A stretch of 64,000 nt of DNA from Oleiphilus sp. (GTDB taxonomy: Bacteria; Pseudomonadota; Gammaproteobacteria; Pseudomonadales; Oleiphilaceae). A program made the position numbers and the translations under genes. The notes under the pieces are model-generated. The model did not search any database. It saw nothing but the letters and a program-made list of their open reading frames with translations, and was not told the origin of the DNA. Shown piece by piece: positions 35,397-43,910 of this stretch; within the stretch, counting starts at the first letter, position 1; every line of letters starts with the position of its first letter. The stretch spans positions 1 to 64,000 of the forward strand of contig PZPK01000026.1 in the NCBI GenBank assembly GCA_006212045.1. The letters are read 5' to 3'.

Positions 35397-37646
35397 ATGT
35401 TCAATCCCAGATTGGAAGCCCTTCGGGGCATCGCTGCGCTCATGGTCGCATTGGGCCATTCCTTCATCGTTGTCAATATTGCCTATATGGCCGGGCCTTA
35501 CGCGGTTCACTATTCCGACCTTCATGGCATGGAACAAATACTGACGCGGGGAATGTTCGTTATTTTTAATGGTGGTGCTGCGGTGAGCGTGTTTTTTGTG
35601 CTCAGTGGCTATGTTCTGGGGCTGTCACTGAACCGCAAGGCTGAAACTGGTGAGGCAAACGGACTTGCCGGCGCTCTGGGCTTTATGATCAAACGGCTGT
35701 TGCGGCTGTTTCCGGCCCATATTGCCAGTCTCACATTGATCCTCATATCACTGGCTTTGTTCCATGAACATTTTGTCTTCCCCAATGCGTCTTCCTGGTT
35801 TACCGGTTTCTATCGGAGCAGCCTGTCGGTAGAAAATATTATCGACAATTATCTTTTGCTGGAATCCAATCTGAACCCCGTAACCTGGACCTTGCAAGTC
35901 GAATTGCTGATGTCCCTGCTGTTTCCACTGGCATTTGTGCTATGCAGAAGCTTGCGTTTGCCGGGTAACCTGATTGCATTACTGGTGATCTATTACTTCT
36001 GTGCACAACTGAAGAACTTCTTTCTACTGTACAGCTTTATGTTTTACAGTGGCCTGATCATTTCCCAGATCAATCCTAGGGTGCTGTCCGGGATACCTCG
36101 CTGGGCCAGCAGTATGATACTGGGGCTGGGGCTTGTGCTGCTTTTGTCAGCGCGGCTGGTGATTGGCAAAGTCACGCTGGACATTGCGACCATGGAGTGT
36201 ATCGGTGCGGTGCTGATCATTCTGGTATTGGCGAACCGGCTTGAAGGTCGCCTGACAGGAAACTTTCTGGATAAACCCTGGGCCCGAATGCTGGGCCGTG
36301 TTTCCTATTCTTTCTATGTCCTGCACTTTATCGTTCTGTATTGGCTGGCTTATCTTGCGCTGTTCCACGTGGCCCCGGCCTGGGTCGATAGTCACCGCTT
36401 TCTGTTTGGCCTGGCGCTGGCGGTAGCGTCTATCCCTCTGGCATTGATTCTGGCCCATTTTTCCTTTGAATGGGTCGAGAAACCATTTATCAGATGGGGC
36501 AGCGATATGAACCGGAAGTTTGTTTCGGTTTTCAGCCGTGGCGCGACAACGACGGTGCCGTTTTCGTTTAAAACCCTGTTGGGTGCGTACCCCGGAGTGG
36601 CGATAATACTGGCAATGATTCCCCTGTTATATCTGGCACAGGGTACGCAGTTCTTTGGCCGCTCCGGTATTTATCTTCCTATGAATCTGGAACAGCATGA
36701 TTTCGCTTTCAGTGATTTTATGAACTTTCATGTGTTGGCGCTGGCCTACCCTCTCAGTGTTGCGATGGCTTGCCTGTATTACCTGATGCAACCCGGCAGT
36801 TTCAAAAGATGGCTTGTCAGCTCGGCCTGTATTCTGCTTCTGGGCATCGCCATGATCGGCGTACATTTTTTCACGACGCTCGGAATGAAAGGTCTGCAGA
36901 TTTTCGATGTTGGGCAATCCGGGAATTTTATGCTGGCCTGGCTGAGTGCTTACGGCACTGTGTACTACGTGGTCTGGTCGATGCTGGCGGGTATTCTGGT
37001 AACGGAGTGGCTTGGACGTTGTCCATCCTGGCTCGTGATGGGCGCTGTACTTTCCGGGTTGGTACTGATGTTCTGGGGCCCCGGGTTCGCATTCACCTCC
37101 GAGCTGCCATACCTGTTCGCGCCATGGAGTCCACTGAATGCCTTTCCCGTCGCCAGCATTGTCGTATGTATGCATCAACACCGCGACTGGTTGCGGGATA
37201 AGGCCTTGCCGGCTGCTCTGGTTCTGATTCTGGTAGCTATTGGATTTGCCGTCTTTGAATGGACACATCTGGTGTCCGCCCAGCATGGTAAAGCACAGCT
37301 GGCCGCATTACCGACCGTTAGCCGTGTCTCTCTGATTGTTCTGGCCAGTGCTATTCTGCTATTGGCGATACATGGCCGGCTACCGAAAAGTCATTTCTTC
37401 AGTATGCTCGCGCGGTATGCCGGAGTCGTCTGTTTGATCTACCCGGTCGTTGTGCCGCTTGGCACTAAAGCCGCAGCATCACTGGCAGTGAACCAGTCCA
37501 CGTTTCAGCACTGGACGCTGGCTTTGTCTTTTGTTGCTCTTTATACGGTAGGGTTTGTCGTCAGTCGTATTCCGATTCCGAACCACCGGAAGAGACAGGG
37601 TCGTAATTTATCCCAGCCGGACGCAACAATTTCAAGCCAATTGTAA
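35397..37646 (+). CDS. Long acyltransferase-3 protein, apparently duplicated
   Basis: From ATG 35397 the product is 749 aa, about twice the length of a simple acyltransferase-3 (OafA/NodX-type) protein. Residues 1-370 hold the recognised domain: RLEALRGIAALMVALGHSF with the R-x10-H motif, NPVTWTLQVELLMSLLFPL and a closing FSFEWVEKPFIRWG. Residues 370-749 contain about ten further hydrophobic segments in the same general arrangement and look like a degenerate second copy rather than the SGNH esterase domain usually fused to OafA. It should transfer acyl groups onto a surface glycan. A neighbouring glycosyltransferase and methyltransferase support this. Confidence 0.8.
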   Translation: MFNPRLEALRGIAALMVALGHSFIVVNIAYMAGPYAVHYSDLHGMEQILTRGMFVIFNGGAAVSVFFVLSGYVLGLSLNRKAETGEANGLAGALGFMIKRLLRLFPAHIASLTLILISLALFHEHFVFPNASSWFTGFYRSSLSVENIIDNYLLLESNLNPVTWTLQVELLMSLLFPLAFVLCRSLRLPGNLIALLVIYYFCAQLKNFFLLYSFMFYSGLIISQINPRVLSGIPRWASSMILGLGLVLLLSARLVIGKVTLDIATMECIGAVLIILVLANRLEGRLTGNFLDKPWARMLGRVSYSFYVLHFIVLYWLAYLALFHVAPAWVDSHRFLFGLALAVASIPLALILAHFSFEWVEKPFIRWGSDMNRKFVSVFSRGATTTVPFSFKTLLGAYPGVAIILAMIPLLYLAQGTQFFGRSGIYLPMNLEQHDFAFSDFMNFHVLALAYPLSVAMACLYYLMQPGSFKRWLVSSACILLLGIAMIGVHFFTTLGMKGLQIFDVGQSGNFMLAWLSAYGTVYYVVWSMLAGILVTEWLGRCPSWLVMGAVLSGLVLMFWGPGFAFTSELPYLFAPWSPLNAFPVASIVVCMHQHRDWLRDKALPAALVLILVAIGFAVFEWTHLVSAQHGKAQLAALPTVSRVSLIVLASAILLLAIHGRLPKSHFFSMLARYAGVVCLIYPVVVPLGTKAAASLAVNQSTFQHWTLALSFVALYTVGFVVSRIPIPNHRKRQGRNLSQPDATISSQL

Positions 37647-37696
37647 TTGCATTGCCTGCAGGAGGTTTCTGGCCAGCCGCTCCCTGATAGGGTGGA

Positions 37697-38062
37697 TTAC
37701 TTGCGCGAGGATGCCAGCACAAAGGCTTCAAATTCCTTATCGACGCCGAAGATATGCCGTTTCAACCACTCTTCCAGAAACTGTGACAAAGAGGTCCGGA
37801 TCTGGTGGCTCAGATTGTCGGGGTCGCGGGACAGTTGCCCAAGTTCTTCACGAAATCGGTTGTGGGCCTGAATATGCTGCATCATTTTGGGGTATTGGAG
37901 TTCCTGCATGTAGGCTTCTTCAAGGCAGAAATGGTGGTCTGCATACAGACGCAACTGATGAATGACAGAGCAGTCAAATTCCTCTCGTCTTAAATCATCC
38001 AGCAAGCGGAACAGGGTTTGATGCTGGGCGTCTTGCCAGATCAGTTCGCTAGTTTTCATCAT
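37697..38062 (-). CDS. Bacteriohemerythrin
   Basis: A 121-aa di-iron oxygen-binding protein. The histidine ligands are seen in WQDAQHQTLF, QLRLYADHHFCLEEAYMQ, HIQAHNRFREEL and WLKRHIFGVDKEF. This pattern is full length and active. Single-domain bacteriohemerythrins bind O2 or NO and are common in bacteria that switch to nitrate respiration. The gene is at the left edge of the nitrate cluster. A palindromic Anr/Dnr-like sequence lies 139 bases upstream of its start. Confidence 0.88.
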   Translation of the reverse strand: MMKTSELIWQDAQHQTLFRLLDDLRREEFDCSVIHQLRLYADHHFCLEEAYMQELQYPKMMQHIQAHNRFREELGQLSRDPDNLSHQIRTSLSQFLEEWLKRHIFGVDKEFEAFVLASSRK

Positions 38063-38200
38063 GGCAATCTCCCGGTTGCCGTATTTATACCTGAAATACG
38101 ACGCGGCTTTCGGTGAATCATCTGCTTACGTTTTTGGTAGCGCCCTGTCGGTCAACTATGATGGAAGCGGGAGCTTGCTTCAAGCAAAGACGCAGAGCGC

Positions 38201-38214
38201 TTGACCGGCGTCAA
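38201..38214. promoter_or_regulatory. Candidate Anr/Dnr-type box between hemerythrin and ABM genes
   Basis: TTGAC-cggc-GTCAA has two perfect complementary half-sites of the FNR/CRP superfamily. No good -10 box is found at the standard 41.5-base spacing on either strand, so its use is uncertain. Confidence 0.35.
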
Positions 38215-38335
38215 TTTGAGACACCGGCCGGTTGGCACCGAAGCAAAGATTTTGCCGGGCGAGGTTCTGGCAGCGTAATATGCCAGGGATACTAACCCTG
38301 CCATGTCATTGGTGGTTCGGAACGAGTGAGGGCGC

Positions 38336-38644
38336 ATGATGTATGTCGTAATATTTAGAGCAAAGGTCAAGCATCAGGGGCAGGATTATCAAGAGACAGC
38401 GGAACGCATGCGCGAGCTGGCCATGCAAAACTATCGTTGTCTTGATTTTATCTCCATGTCGGAAGGTGACGAGGAGTTGAGCCTGTCTTACTGGCCCGAT
38501 GCTGAGGCGATCCAACGGTGGCGGCAGGATCCCGAGCACAAAAAAGCGCAGGCGATGGGAGAAAAATACTGGTATGAAAGCTATCAGATTGAGGTGAGTG
38601 AAGTGAAACGCCATTATCGAAGTAAAGGAACAGGTCATGAGTAA
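38336..38644 (+). CDS. Antibiotic biosynthesis monooxygenase-type protein
   Basis: A 102-aa ferredoxin-like (dimeric alpha-beta barrel) protein of the ABM family, with MMYVVIFRAKVKHQGQDYQETAERMRELA, LSLSYWPDAEAIQRWRQDPEHKKAQ and EKYWYESYQIEVSEV. ABM proteins are small mono-oxygenases or quinone-binding regulators; the substrate cannot be deduced. The last eight bases overlap the start of the NUDIX gene, indicating coupling. Confidence 0.8.
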   Translation: MMYVVIFRAKVKHQGQDYQETAERMRELAMQNYRCLDFISMSEGDEELSLSYWPDAEAIQRWRQDPEHKKAQAMGEKYWYESYQIEVSEVKRHYRSKGTGHE

Positions 38645-39107
38645 GCTGAATGATGAAGATTTTGCCGGCGTGGTCGAGGCGGCACCCTTGGTGTCTTTGG
38701 ATCTGATTGTCCGGAACCACGAGGGAAACATCCTGCTGGGTTACCGTAATAACAAACCTGCTCAGTCGTTCTGGTTTGTGCCGGGTGGAAGGGTGCGGAA
38801 GAACGAGCGTCTGGATGACGCGTTTACCCGGCTGACGAATATAGAACTCAAGCTCGATATAAGCCGACAACAAGCGGCTTTTCTGGGGCCATACGAACAT
38901 CTGTATTCGGATAATTTTATGGGACGCGAGGGCAGTGGGACGCACTATGTAGTGCTGGCGTATGAACTGCAATTAGCGCCCGACCAGCAGTGTTCTCTCG
39001 ATGACCAGCATGCTCGACAGCGTTGGTGGTCAACGGCCGAGCTGTTGGCGGAAGATCGCGTTCACCCGAATACCAAAGCCTATTTCGACGAACGCTTTAT
39101 TTTTTGA
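38637..39107 (+). CDS. GDP-mannose mannosyl hydrolase-like NUDIX protein
   Basis: A 156-aa NUDIX protein of the Gmm/NudD type. The start has VSLDLIVRNHEGNILLGYRNNKPAQSFWFVPGG, then RVRKNERLDDAFTRLTNIEL, which is the Gmm-specific Nudix box lacking the usual second Glu, and a long YEHLYSDNFMG segment shared with GDP-mannose mannosyl hydrolases. It hydrolyses GDP-mannose to GDP and mannose. It overlaps the ABM-type gene and may be part of a short unrelated operon. It converges on moaB. Confidence 0.82.
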   Translation: MSKLNDEDFAGVVEAAPLVSLDLIVRNHEGNILLGYRNNKPAQSFWFVPGGRVRKNERLDDAFTRLTNIELKLDISRQQAAFLGPYEHLYSDNFMGREGSGTHYVVLAYELQLAPDQQCSLDDQHARQRWWSTAELLAEDRVHPNTKAYFDERFIF

Positions 39108-39122
39108 AGTGTCACTTTTTAT

Positions 39123-39668
39123 CTAGGCGCGAGTGCGGCAGGCATCAAAGTCGATGCCTTTCAGGTGCGGTACCATGTTGCATGGCCCCTGTCGGCTGTC
39201 CAGTTGCGCATCAATAATGTTTTCCCAGGCGGTGCGGCAGGCATTGGTGGAGCCTGGCATACAAAAGATCGCGGTTTGATTGGCAAGTCCGGCCAGCGCA
39301 CGTGATTGTAGCGTGCTGGTACCGATTTCCTGATAGGAAATATGTCGAAACAGCTCGCCGAAACCCTCAACAACTTTATCCAATAAGACCGTGACTGCCT
39401 CTGGGGTACTGTCACGTCCGGTGAATCCGGTTCCCCCGGTCACGAGAATGGCCTGGATATGCTCGCTCGCAATCCAGGTGCTCAAGCGTGCGCGAATTTT
39501 GTAAATATCGTCGATCTCAATGGCCTTGTCGGCCAGTGAATGTCCGGTTTTTTGTAATGCCTCGGCCAAAAACTGGCCGGAACTATCGTTTTCCTCGGTG
39601 CGTGTGTCGGATACTGTCAGCACCGCGATGTTAAGTGGAACCAATTGTTCGGTTGTGTTGTGCCCCAT
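39123..39668 (-). CDS. moaB: Molybdenum cofactor biosynthesis protein MoaB
   Basis: A 181-aa MoaB/Mog-type protein which adenylylates molybdopterin. Typical segments are LNIAVLTVSDTRTEENDSSGQFL, AILVTGGTGFTGRDSTPEAV and IFCMPGSTNACRTAWENIIDAQLD. It lies 75 bases downstream of moaA on the same strand. Molybdenum cofactor is required by the nitrate reductase encoded further right, so this is a nar-associated mo-co copy. Confidence 0.93.
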   Translation of the reverse strand: MGHNTTEQLVPLNIAVLTVSDTRTEENDSSGQFLAEALQKTGHSLADKAIEIDDIYKIRARLSTWIASEHIQAILVTGGTGFTGRDSTPEAVTVLLDKVVEGFGELFRHISYQEIGTSTLQSRALAGLANQTAIFCMPGSTNACRTAWENIIDAQLDSRQGPCNMVPHLKGIDFDACRTRA

Positions 39669-39743
39669 GGGGTCTCCTGTCTGCTTTAACGGCTGTTCGT
39701 TTGTGATCGGGCATCCGGTGCTGTGTTGTCGCTGTTGTCGGTG

Positions 39744-40751
39744 CTATCCACCCAGCATGGCCAAGTGGTGAGTGTCGCGGCTGTCGTTGTCCTGCAATCG
39801 GTGTCCTGCCCATTTCTGATAGCTTATCGCTTGCAGCAGTTCTGATAAACCTTGTTTGTCGCCGCGCTGTAAATAAGGCCGCAAATTGGCGTCAGCTTCA
39901 TGAAACAGACATAAATGCAGATTGCCGTTGGCAGCGACACGCAGACGGTTGCAGTCGGCACAGAAGTTTCGACTGTAGGGCATAATCAGACCGATGGAGC
40001 CCGTGTAATTGCTATGTTTGAGTTCCAGTGCCGGGCCTGCCAGCGGGGACTTTGGTTGCTGCACCCAGCCCCGATCCAGAAGTTGATCCAGAACCTTTTG
40101 ACCCGAGACGTGCTGGCGCGTGTAAAAATCGATATTGTCGTTGGTGCGCATCAGCTCGATCAAGCGAAGACTGACGGGCTGATAGCGCACAAAGTCAAGC
40201 AATGCATTCAGGTCGCCGGCATTATACTCCCGCATTAAAACCAGGTTCAGTTTGACCTGCAGGCCAAGCGCCAATGCGCGATCCAGCGATTTCAGCACGG
40301 CTGCCAGCTTGTCATGGCCGGTGATCGCCTGAAAGGTACGCGGGTCCAGACTGTCAGCGCTGAGGTTGAGGTGCTTCAGGCCTGCCGCTGCCAGGGCATC
40401 AATCTGTTTGTACAGCCGGTAGCCATTGCTGGTCATGGCGACTTTTTCAATGCCCGGTGTTGACGCACAGATCCGAACGACGTCCTCCAGATCCTTGCGC
40501 AGTGTTGGCTCGCCTCCTGTGATTCGTACTTTACGTGTGCCTACTTGCACCATCGCAGTGAGCAAGGTTTCGATTTCTCGCTGACTGAGCGGTGCTTCTT
40601 TCTCACTGGGGCAGTAACCATCGGGCAGGCAGTAGTTGCAACGAAAATTGCAGGCCTCTGTGATCGACAATCTCAGATAGTCAAAGCGGCGGCCAAGTCT
40701 GTCTTTCAGGACTGCCGATGGTTGCGGCAAATTGCGAAGGGGAAGATTCAT
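39744..40751 (-). CDS. moaA: GTP 3',8-cyclase MoaA
   Basis: A 335-aa radical SAM enzyme that makes 3',8-cyclo-7,8-dihydro-GTP, the first step of molybdopterin synthesis. The N-terminal radical SAM cluster is ITEACNFRCNYCLPDGYCPS; the C-terminal second cluster is FCADCNRLRVAANGNLHLCLF; RVRKVRITGGEPTLRKDLE-type GEP motif (KVRITGGEPT) binds SAM; and the chain ends in GG, as in MoaA. The ATG at 40751 is chosen over GTG 40760. It sits in the unit narK-type transporter, moaA, moaB. Confidence 0.95.
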   Translation of the reverse strand: MNLPLRNLPQPSAVLKDRLGRRFDYLRLSITEACNFRCNYCLPDGYCPSEKEAPLSQREIETLLTAMVQVGTRKVRITGGEPTLRKDLEDVVRICASTPGIEKVAMTSNGYRLYKQIDALAAAGLKHLNLSADSLDPRTFQAITGHDKLAAVLKSLDRALALGLQVKLNLVLMREYNAGDLNALLDFVRYQPVSLRLIELMRTNDNIDFYTRQHVSGQKVLDQLLDRGWVQQPKSPLAGPALELKHSNYTGSIGLIMPYSRNFCADCNRLRVAANGNLHLCLFHEADANLRPYLQRGDKQGLSELLQAISYQKWAGHRLQDNDSRDTHHLAMLGG

Positions 40752-40787
40752 GGTGCACACTCGTATGAGATTGAAGGGCAGGCCGGG

Positions 40788-42092
40788 TTAGTCATGGGGC
40801 GTAACATCCTGTTCCAGAAAATTGTTTTCCACAGCGTCCTGCACGCGCTTTGACAAGTGATCTGCTTTGACAGCGAAAAACATCGTCATCATGCATAGCG
40901 CCAGCACGCCGTAGAGCAGCATAAAACAGGCACTGTGGATACCGACCCAGTCGACTGCCAGCCCGAAAGCTAGTGGCAGGGTGGCGCCCCCCAGTGCACC
41001 GATGGCTGCCACGAAGCCTCCAACTTCTCCCATTTTGTTTGGGTAATAATCGTGAATGATTTTATAGACACTGGCACGACCAAACCCCTGTGCAATGCCG
41101 ATCACGAGTATCAGCAGTGTGAACAGCCAGATATTGATTTCAATACTCAAGTGCACTTCCTGATCAATGCCATGAATGGTCATCGTTGTCGGCGGGTAAC
41201 TCAGAAAAAACAGACACACAAGGCAGATCCAGAAGACATTCCAATTGACGGAGCGCCCGCCATAGCGATCTGAAAACCAGCCACCAAGGGCTCGAATCAT
41301 TGAGGAACTGGCGGCAAAGGCCAGTGTCAGTGCCATGGCAAGCTGATCATCTGTCCGATAGGCATTCACATAGTACTGGGGCAGCCAAAGCAGTAAGGCC
41401 AGAAAGCTGCCAAACACGAAATAATAATAGAGACCAAAGCGCCATACCTGCAGGTGCAGTATCCAGTGTCTTTCCTTTCGGCTGGAATAGTTCTCCAATA
41501 CCTGACTGCTGTTCTGGTATGACGGCGCCAACCAGGCAAAAATCACTGCACATATCAGTAGTGCGCAGCCATAAATAGGGCCAATCTTTTCCAGCCCCCA
41601 GTGCTGCATGAGCAGCGGAGCTGTCGCAAGAGTGATCGCTGCGCCGGCGTTGCCTGCCCCGAAGACACCCATGGCCGAACCCTGTTCGGCACGATCAAAC
41701 CAGTCCGTCACATAGCGGATGCCAATGGTGAAAGAGACGCCGCTGATGCCGATCCAAAGGCCGATCAATACATAGTGGTTAATCGTCGTTGCCAGGGGCA
41801 GTAGAAAAAGCCCGGGAGCTGTGACGAGCATTTGTACGACATATACCCGTTTCGGATTGAAACGGTCTACCAGATAGCCTGCAGGTATGCGCATCAGTGC
41901 GCCCGTCATCATCGGGGCGGCGAAGATCATGCCGAGCTGTGTGCTGCTGATACCAAAGCGGGACTGAAAATCTGTTGCCAGTACGGCATAGAGTGTCCAC
42001 ACCGCAAAATTGACGGCAAATGCAAAGGTCGAAAGGAACAGGGCCTTTCCGGAATGTTGTGGTACGTGAGACATATGCAATTCACTAAACAT
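40788..42092 (-). CDS. NarK-type nitrate/nitrite transporter
   Basis: A 434-aa MFS protein of 12 transmembrane helices. It carries the NNP-family signatures: MTGALMRIPAGYLVDRFNPKR, GSAMGVFGAGNAGAAITLATAPLL in TM5, and SSMIRALGGWFSDRYGG in TM8, with a conserved Arg in MRIPAG and MIRALGG. It resembles the NarK1-like nitrate:proton symporters. In-frame ATG codons at 42092 and 42074 both could start it. It is followed by moaA (36 bases) and moaB. The divergent regulatory region carries NarL-like heptamers and a perfect FNR/Anr box. Confidence 0.88.
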   Translation of the reverse strand: MFSELHMSHVPQHSGKALFLSTFAFAVNFAVWTLYAVLATDFQSRFGISSTQLGMIFAAPMMTGALMRIPAGYLVDRFNPKRVYVVQMLVTAPGLFLLPLATTINHYVLIGLWIGISGVSFTIGIRYVTDWFDRAEQGSAMGVFGAGNAGAAITLATAPLLMQHWGLEKIGPIYGCALLICAVIFAWLAPSYQNSSQVLENYSSRKERHWILHLQVWRFGLYYYFVFGSFLALLLWLPQYYVNAYRTDDQLAMALTLAFAASSSMIRALGGWFSDRYGGRSVNWNVFWICLVCLFFLSYPPTTMTIHGIDQEVHLSIEINIWLFTLLILVIGIAQGFGRASVYKIIHDYYPNKMGEVGGFVAAIGALGGATLPLAFGLAVDWVGIHSACFMLLYGVLALCMMTMFFAVKADHLSKRVQDAVENNFLEQDVTPHD

Positions 42093-42150
42093 GCCCTTTT
42101 GGGGACGATGAAGTGACTTTAACCAAGGCCAGGGGTGAAGCTCCAGTGCC

Positions 42151-42199
42151 TACCTCCAAATACCTCCCGATGCATGGATGCACTAACCCCAAAGGAGTA
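42151..42199. promoter_or_regulatory. NarL-like heptamers between divergent transporters
   Basis: TACCTCC occurs twice (42151-42157 and 42161-42167). A 16-base element TAACCCC-aa-AGGAGTA (42184-42199) approaches the 7-2-7 inverted arrangement bound by NarL/NarP. These lie about 60-110 bases upstream of the minus-strand transporter. Confidence 0.45.
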
Positions 42200-42304
42200 G
42201 TCGGCTCAGTAAAAGTCTTGCGAGACCGTCGCTTGAGGCTATTTCCATTGGGGTGCTTTTCCATAGCGATAAGCCTGATCGGGCGGTGTTTGCAGGCAGC
42301 TGTA

Positions 42305-42318
42305 TTGATGTAGATCAA
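42305..42318. promoter_or_regulatory. Perfect FNR/Anr box upstream of the second transporter
   Basis: TTGAT-gtag-ATCAA is a perfect FNR/Anr consensus. A class II promoter for the + strand transporter (start at 42420) would put -10 at 42341-42346 (CACACT), a moderate match. The box could also serve the divergent transporter, 213 bases away on the other side. Confidence 0.8.
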
Positions 42319-42419
42319 CTGAATCCGGCGCATGGCAAAGCACACTTCTGCCATGTCCCGGATGTCATGTGGCAAGTTGTCCGGTTTGCTCGGTTTGAAT
42401 TAAGAGAAGGTGAAGCATT

Positions 42420-43895
42420 ATGCATGCGGATCATAAAATTCGTTTACTGGATCTGAAAGATCCCAAGATAAAAACGCTGCACATTACCTGGTTTGCGTTC
42501 TTTCTGACCTTTGTCGTGTGGTTTAACCATGCGCCTCTGCTGGTGTTTATGAAAGAAGCGTTCGATATGAGCAGCCAGCAGGTGAAGGCCCTGATGATAT
42601 TGAATGTCGCGCTGACGATTCCGGCAAGAATTATCATCGGAATTCTGGTCGATAAGTTCGGGCCACGGCGTGTCTATAGCGCTTTGTTGGTCACCTCCTC
42701 AGTGCTGTGTATGTTATTTGCGTTTGCAAACAGCTACGAGCAGCTGGCCCTGTTCCGTTTTATGATGGGCTTTGTCGGCGCCGGTTTTGTCATCGGGATT
42801 CGAATGGTCGGCGAGTGGTTTCCACACAAAAGCGTTGGTATTGCGGAAGGCATCTATGGCGGCTGGGGTAATTTCGGCTCGGCCGCCGCTGCCATGAGTC
42901 TGCCCACGCTGGCGCTATTGTATGGCGGTGAAGATGGCTGGCGCTATGCGCTGGCGACTACTGGTGTCATCGCCGGTCTATACGGTGTCTTCTATTTCGT
43001 GAACGCGCGCGATACGCCCAAGGGCTCCACGTACTTTAAGCCCAAAAAATCGGGTGGTCTCGAAGTCACCTGCTGGAAGGATTTCTGGTTACTGATTGCG
43101 ATGAATGTTCCGATGTATGCGGCGCTGGCCGTATTGGTCTGGAAACTGTCTCCTTCTGGCGTGGCGCTGCTCCCTGAAGCAGCTGTCTGGCCAATCTGGC
43201 TGGGACTGATTGCTTTGTTTGCTTTTCAGATGCACGCGATCTGGGGAGTCAATAGGGAGAACCTGAAGCATGGCGTCCCCGAGCATGACAAGTATCAGTT
43301 CAAGCAGGTTGCGATTCTGAACTGGTCTTACTTTGTCACCTTTGGTTCGGAGCTGGCTGTGGTTTCAATGTTACCGCTGTTCTTCCTCGACACCTTTGAA
43401 GGTCTTGATCCGGTCAAGGCGGGTTTGCTGGCCTCCGGTTTTGCCTTTATGAATCTCGTGGCGCGTCCTACCGGTGGCTGGTTCTCGGATAACTTTGGCC
43501 GTCGCAAGTCATTGCTGATACTGATTGGTGGCCTGGCGATGGGGTATTTTGTACTGGCTCAGGTCGATGGCACCTGGTGGATTCCTCTGGCGGTGATCGC
43601 AACCATGTGTTGTTCTTTCTTTGTGCAGGCAGGAGAGGGTGCCGTATTTGCAATTGTTCCCCTGATCAAACGGCGTATGACCGGACAAATTGCCGGTATG
43701 ACCGGGGCTTACGGAAATGTTGGCGCAGTCACCTATCTGACGGTCCTGAGTTTTGTCGACTACAGTACTTTCTTTATGGTGATTGGTGCCTCGGCTCTGG
43801 TGATCTTTTTTATCGCAATGATGCTGTCTGAGCCCAAAGGAAAGATCGCAGAAATGCTGCCTGACGGCACCGTACAAATGATTGATGTCGGTTAG
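42420..43895 (+). CDS. NarK/NasA-type nitrate/nitrite MFS transporter
   Basis: A 491-aa MFS protein. NNP features include [23 protein letters not shown] (with the conserved Arg), [19 protein letters not shown] in TM5, and [21 protein letters not shown], followed by [15 protein letters not shown] in TM11. The layout resembles the NasA-type transporters that precede a Ser/Thr kinase-phosphatase in assimilatory nas clusters. The start ATG has AGAGAAGG upstream and lies 102 bases after a perfect FNR box. Next is the PP2C-kinase fusion (15 bases downstream). Confidence 0.85.
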   Translation: MHADHKIRLLDLKDPKIKTLHITWFAFFLTFVVWFNHAPLLVFMKEAFDMSSQQVKALMILNVALTIPARIIIGILVDKFGPRRVYSALLVTSSVLCMLFAFANSYEQLALFRFMMGFVGAGFVIGIRMVGEWFPHKSVGIAEGIYGGWGNFGSAAAAMSLPTLALLYGGEDGWRYALATTGVIAGLYGVFYFVNARDTPKGSTYFKPKKSGGLEVTCWKDFWLLIAMNVPMYAALAVLVWKLSPSGVALLPEAAVWPIWLGLIALFAFQMHAIWGVNRENLKHGVPEHDKYQFKQVAILNWSYFVTFGSELAVVSMLPLFFLDTFEGLDPVKAGLLASGFAFMNLVARPTGGWFSDNFGRRKSLLILIGGLAMGYFVLAQVDGTWWIPLAVIATMCCSFFVQAGEGAVFAIVPLIKRRMTGQIAGMTGAYGNVGAVTYLTVLSFVDYSTFFMVIGASALVIFFIAMMLSEPKGKIAEMLPDGTVQMIDVG

Positions 43896-43910
43896 ATAAA
43901 TGCGAATGGT

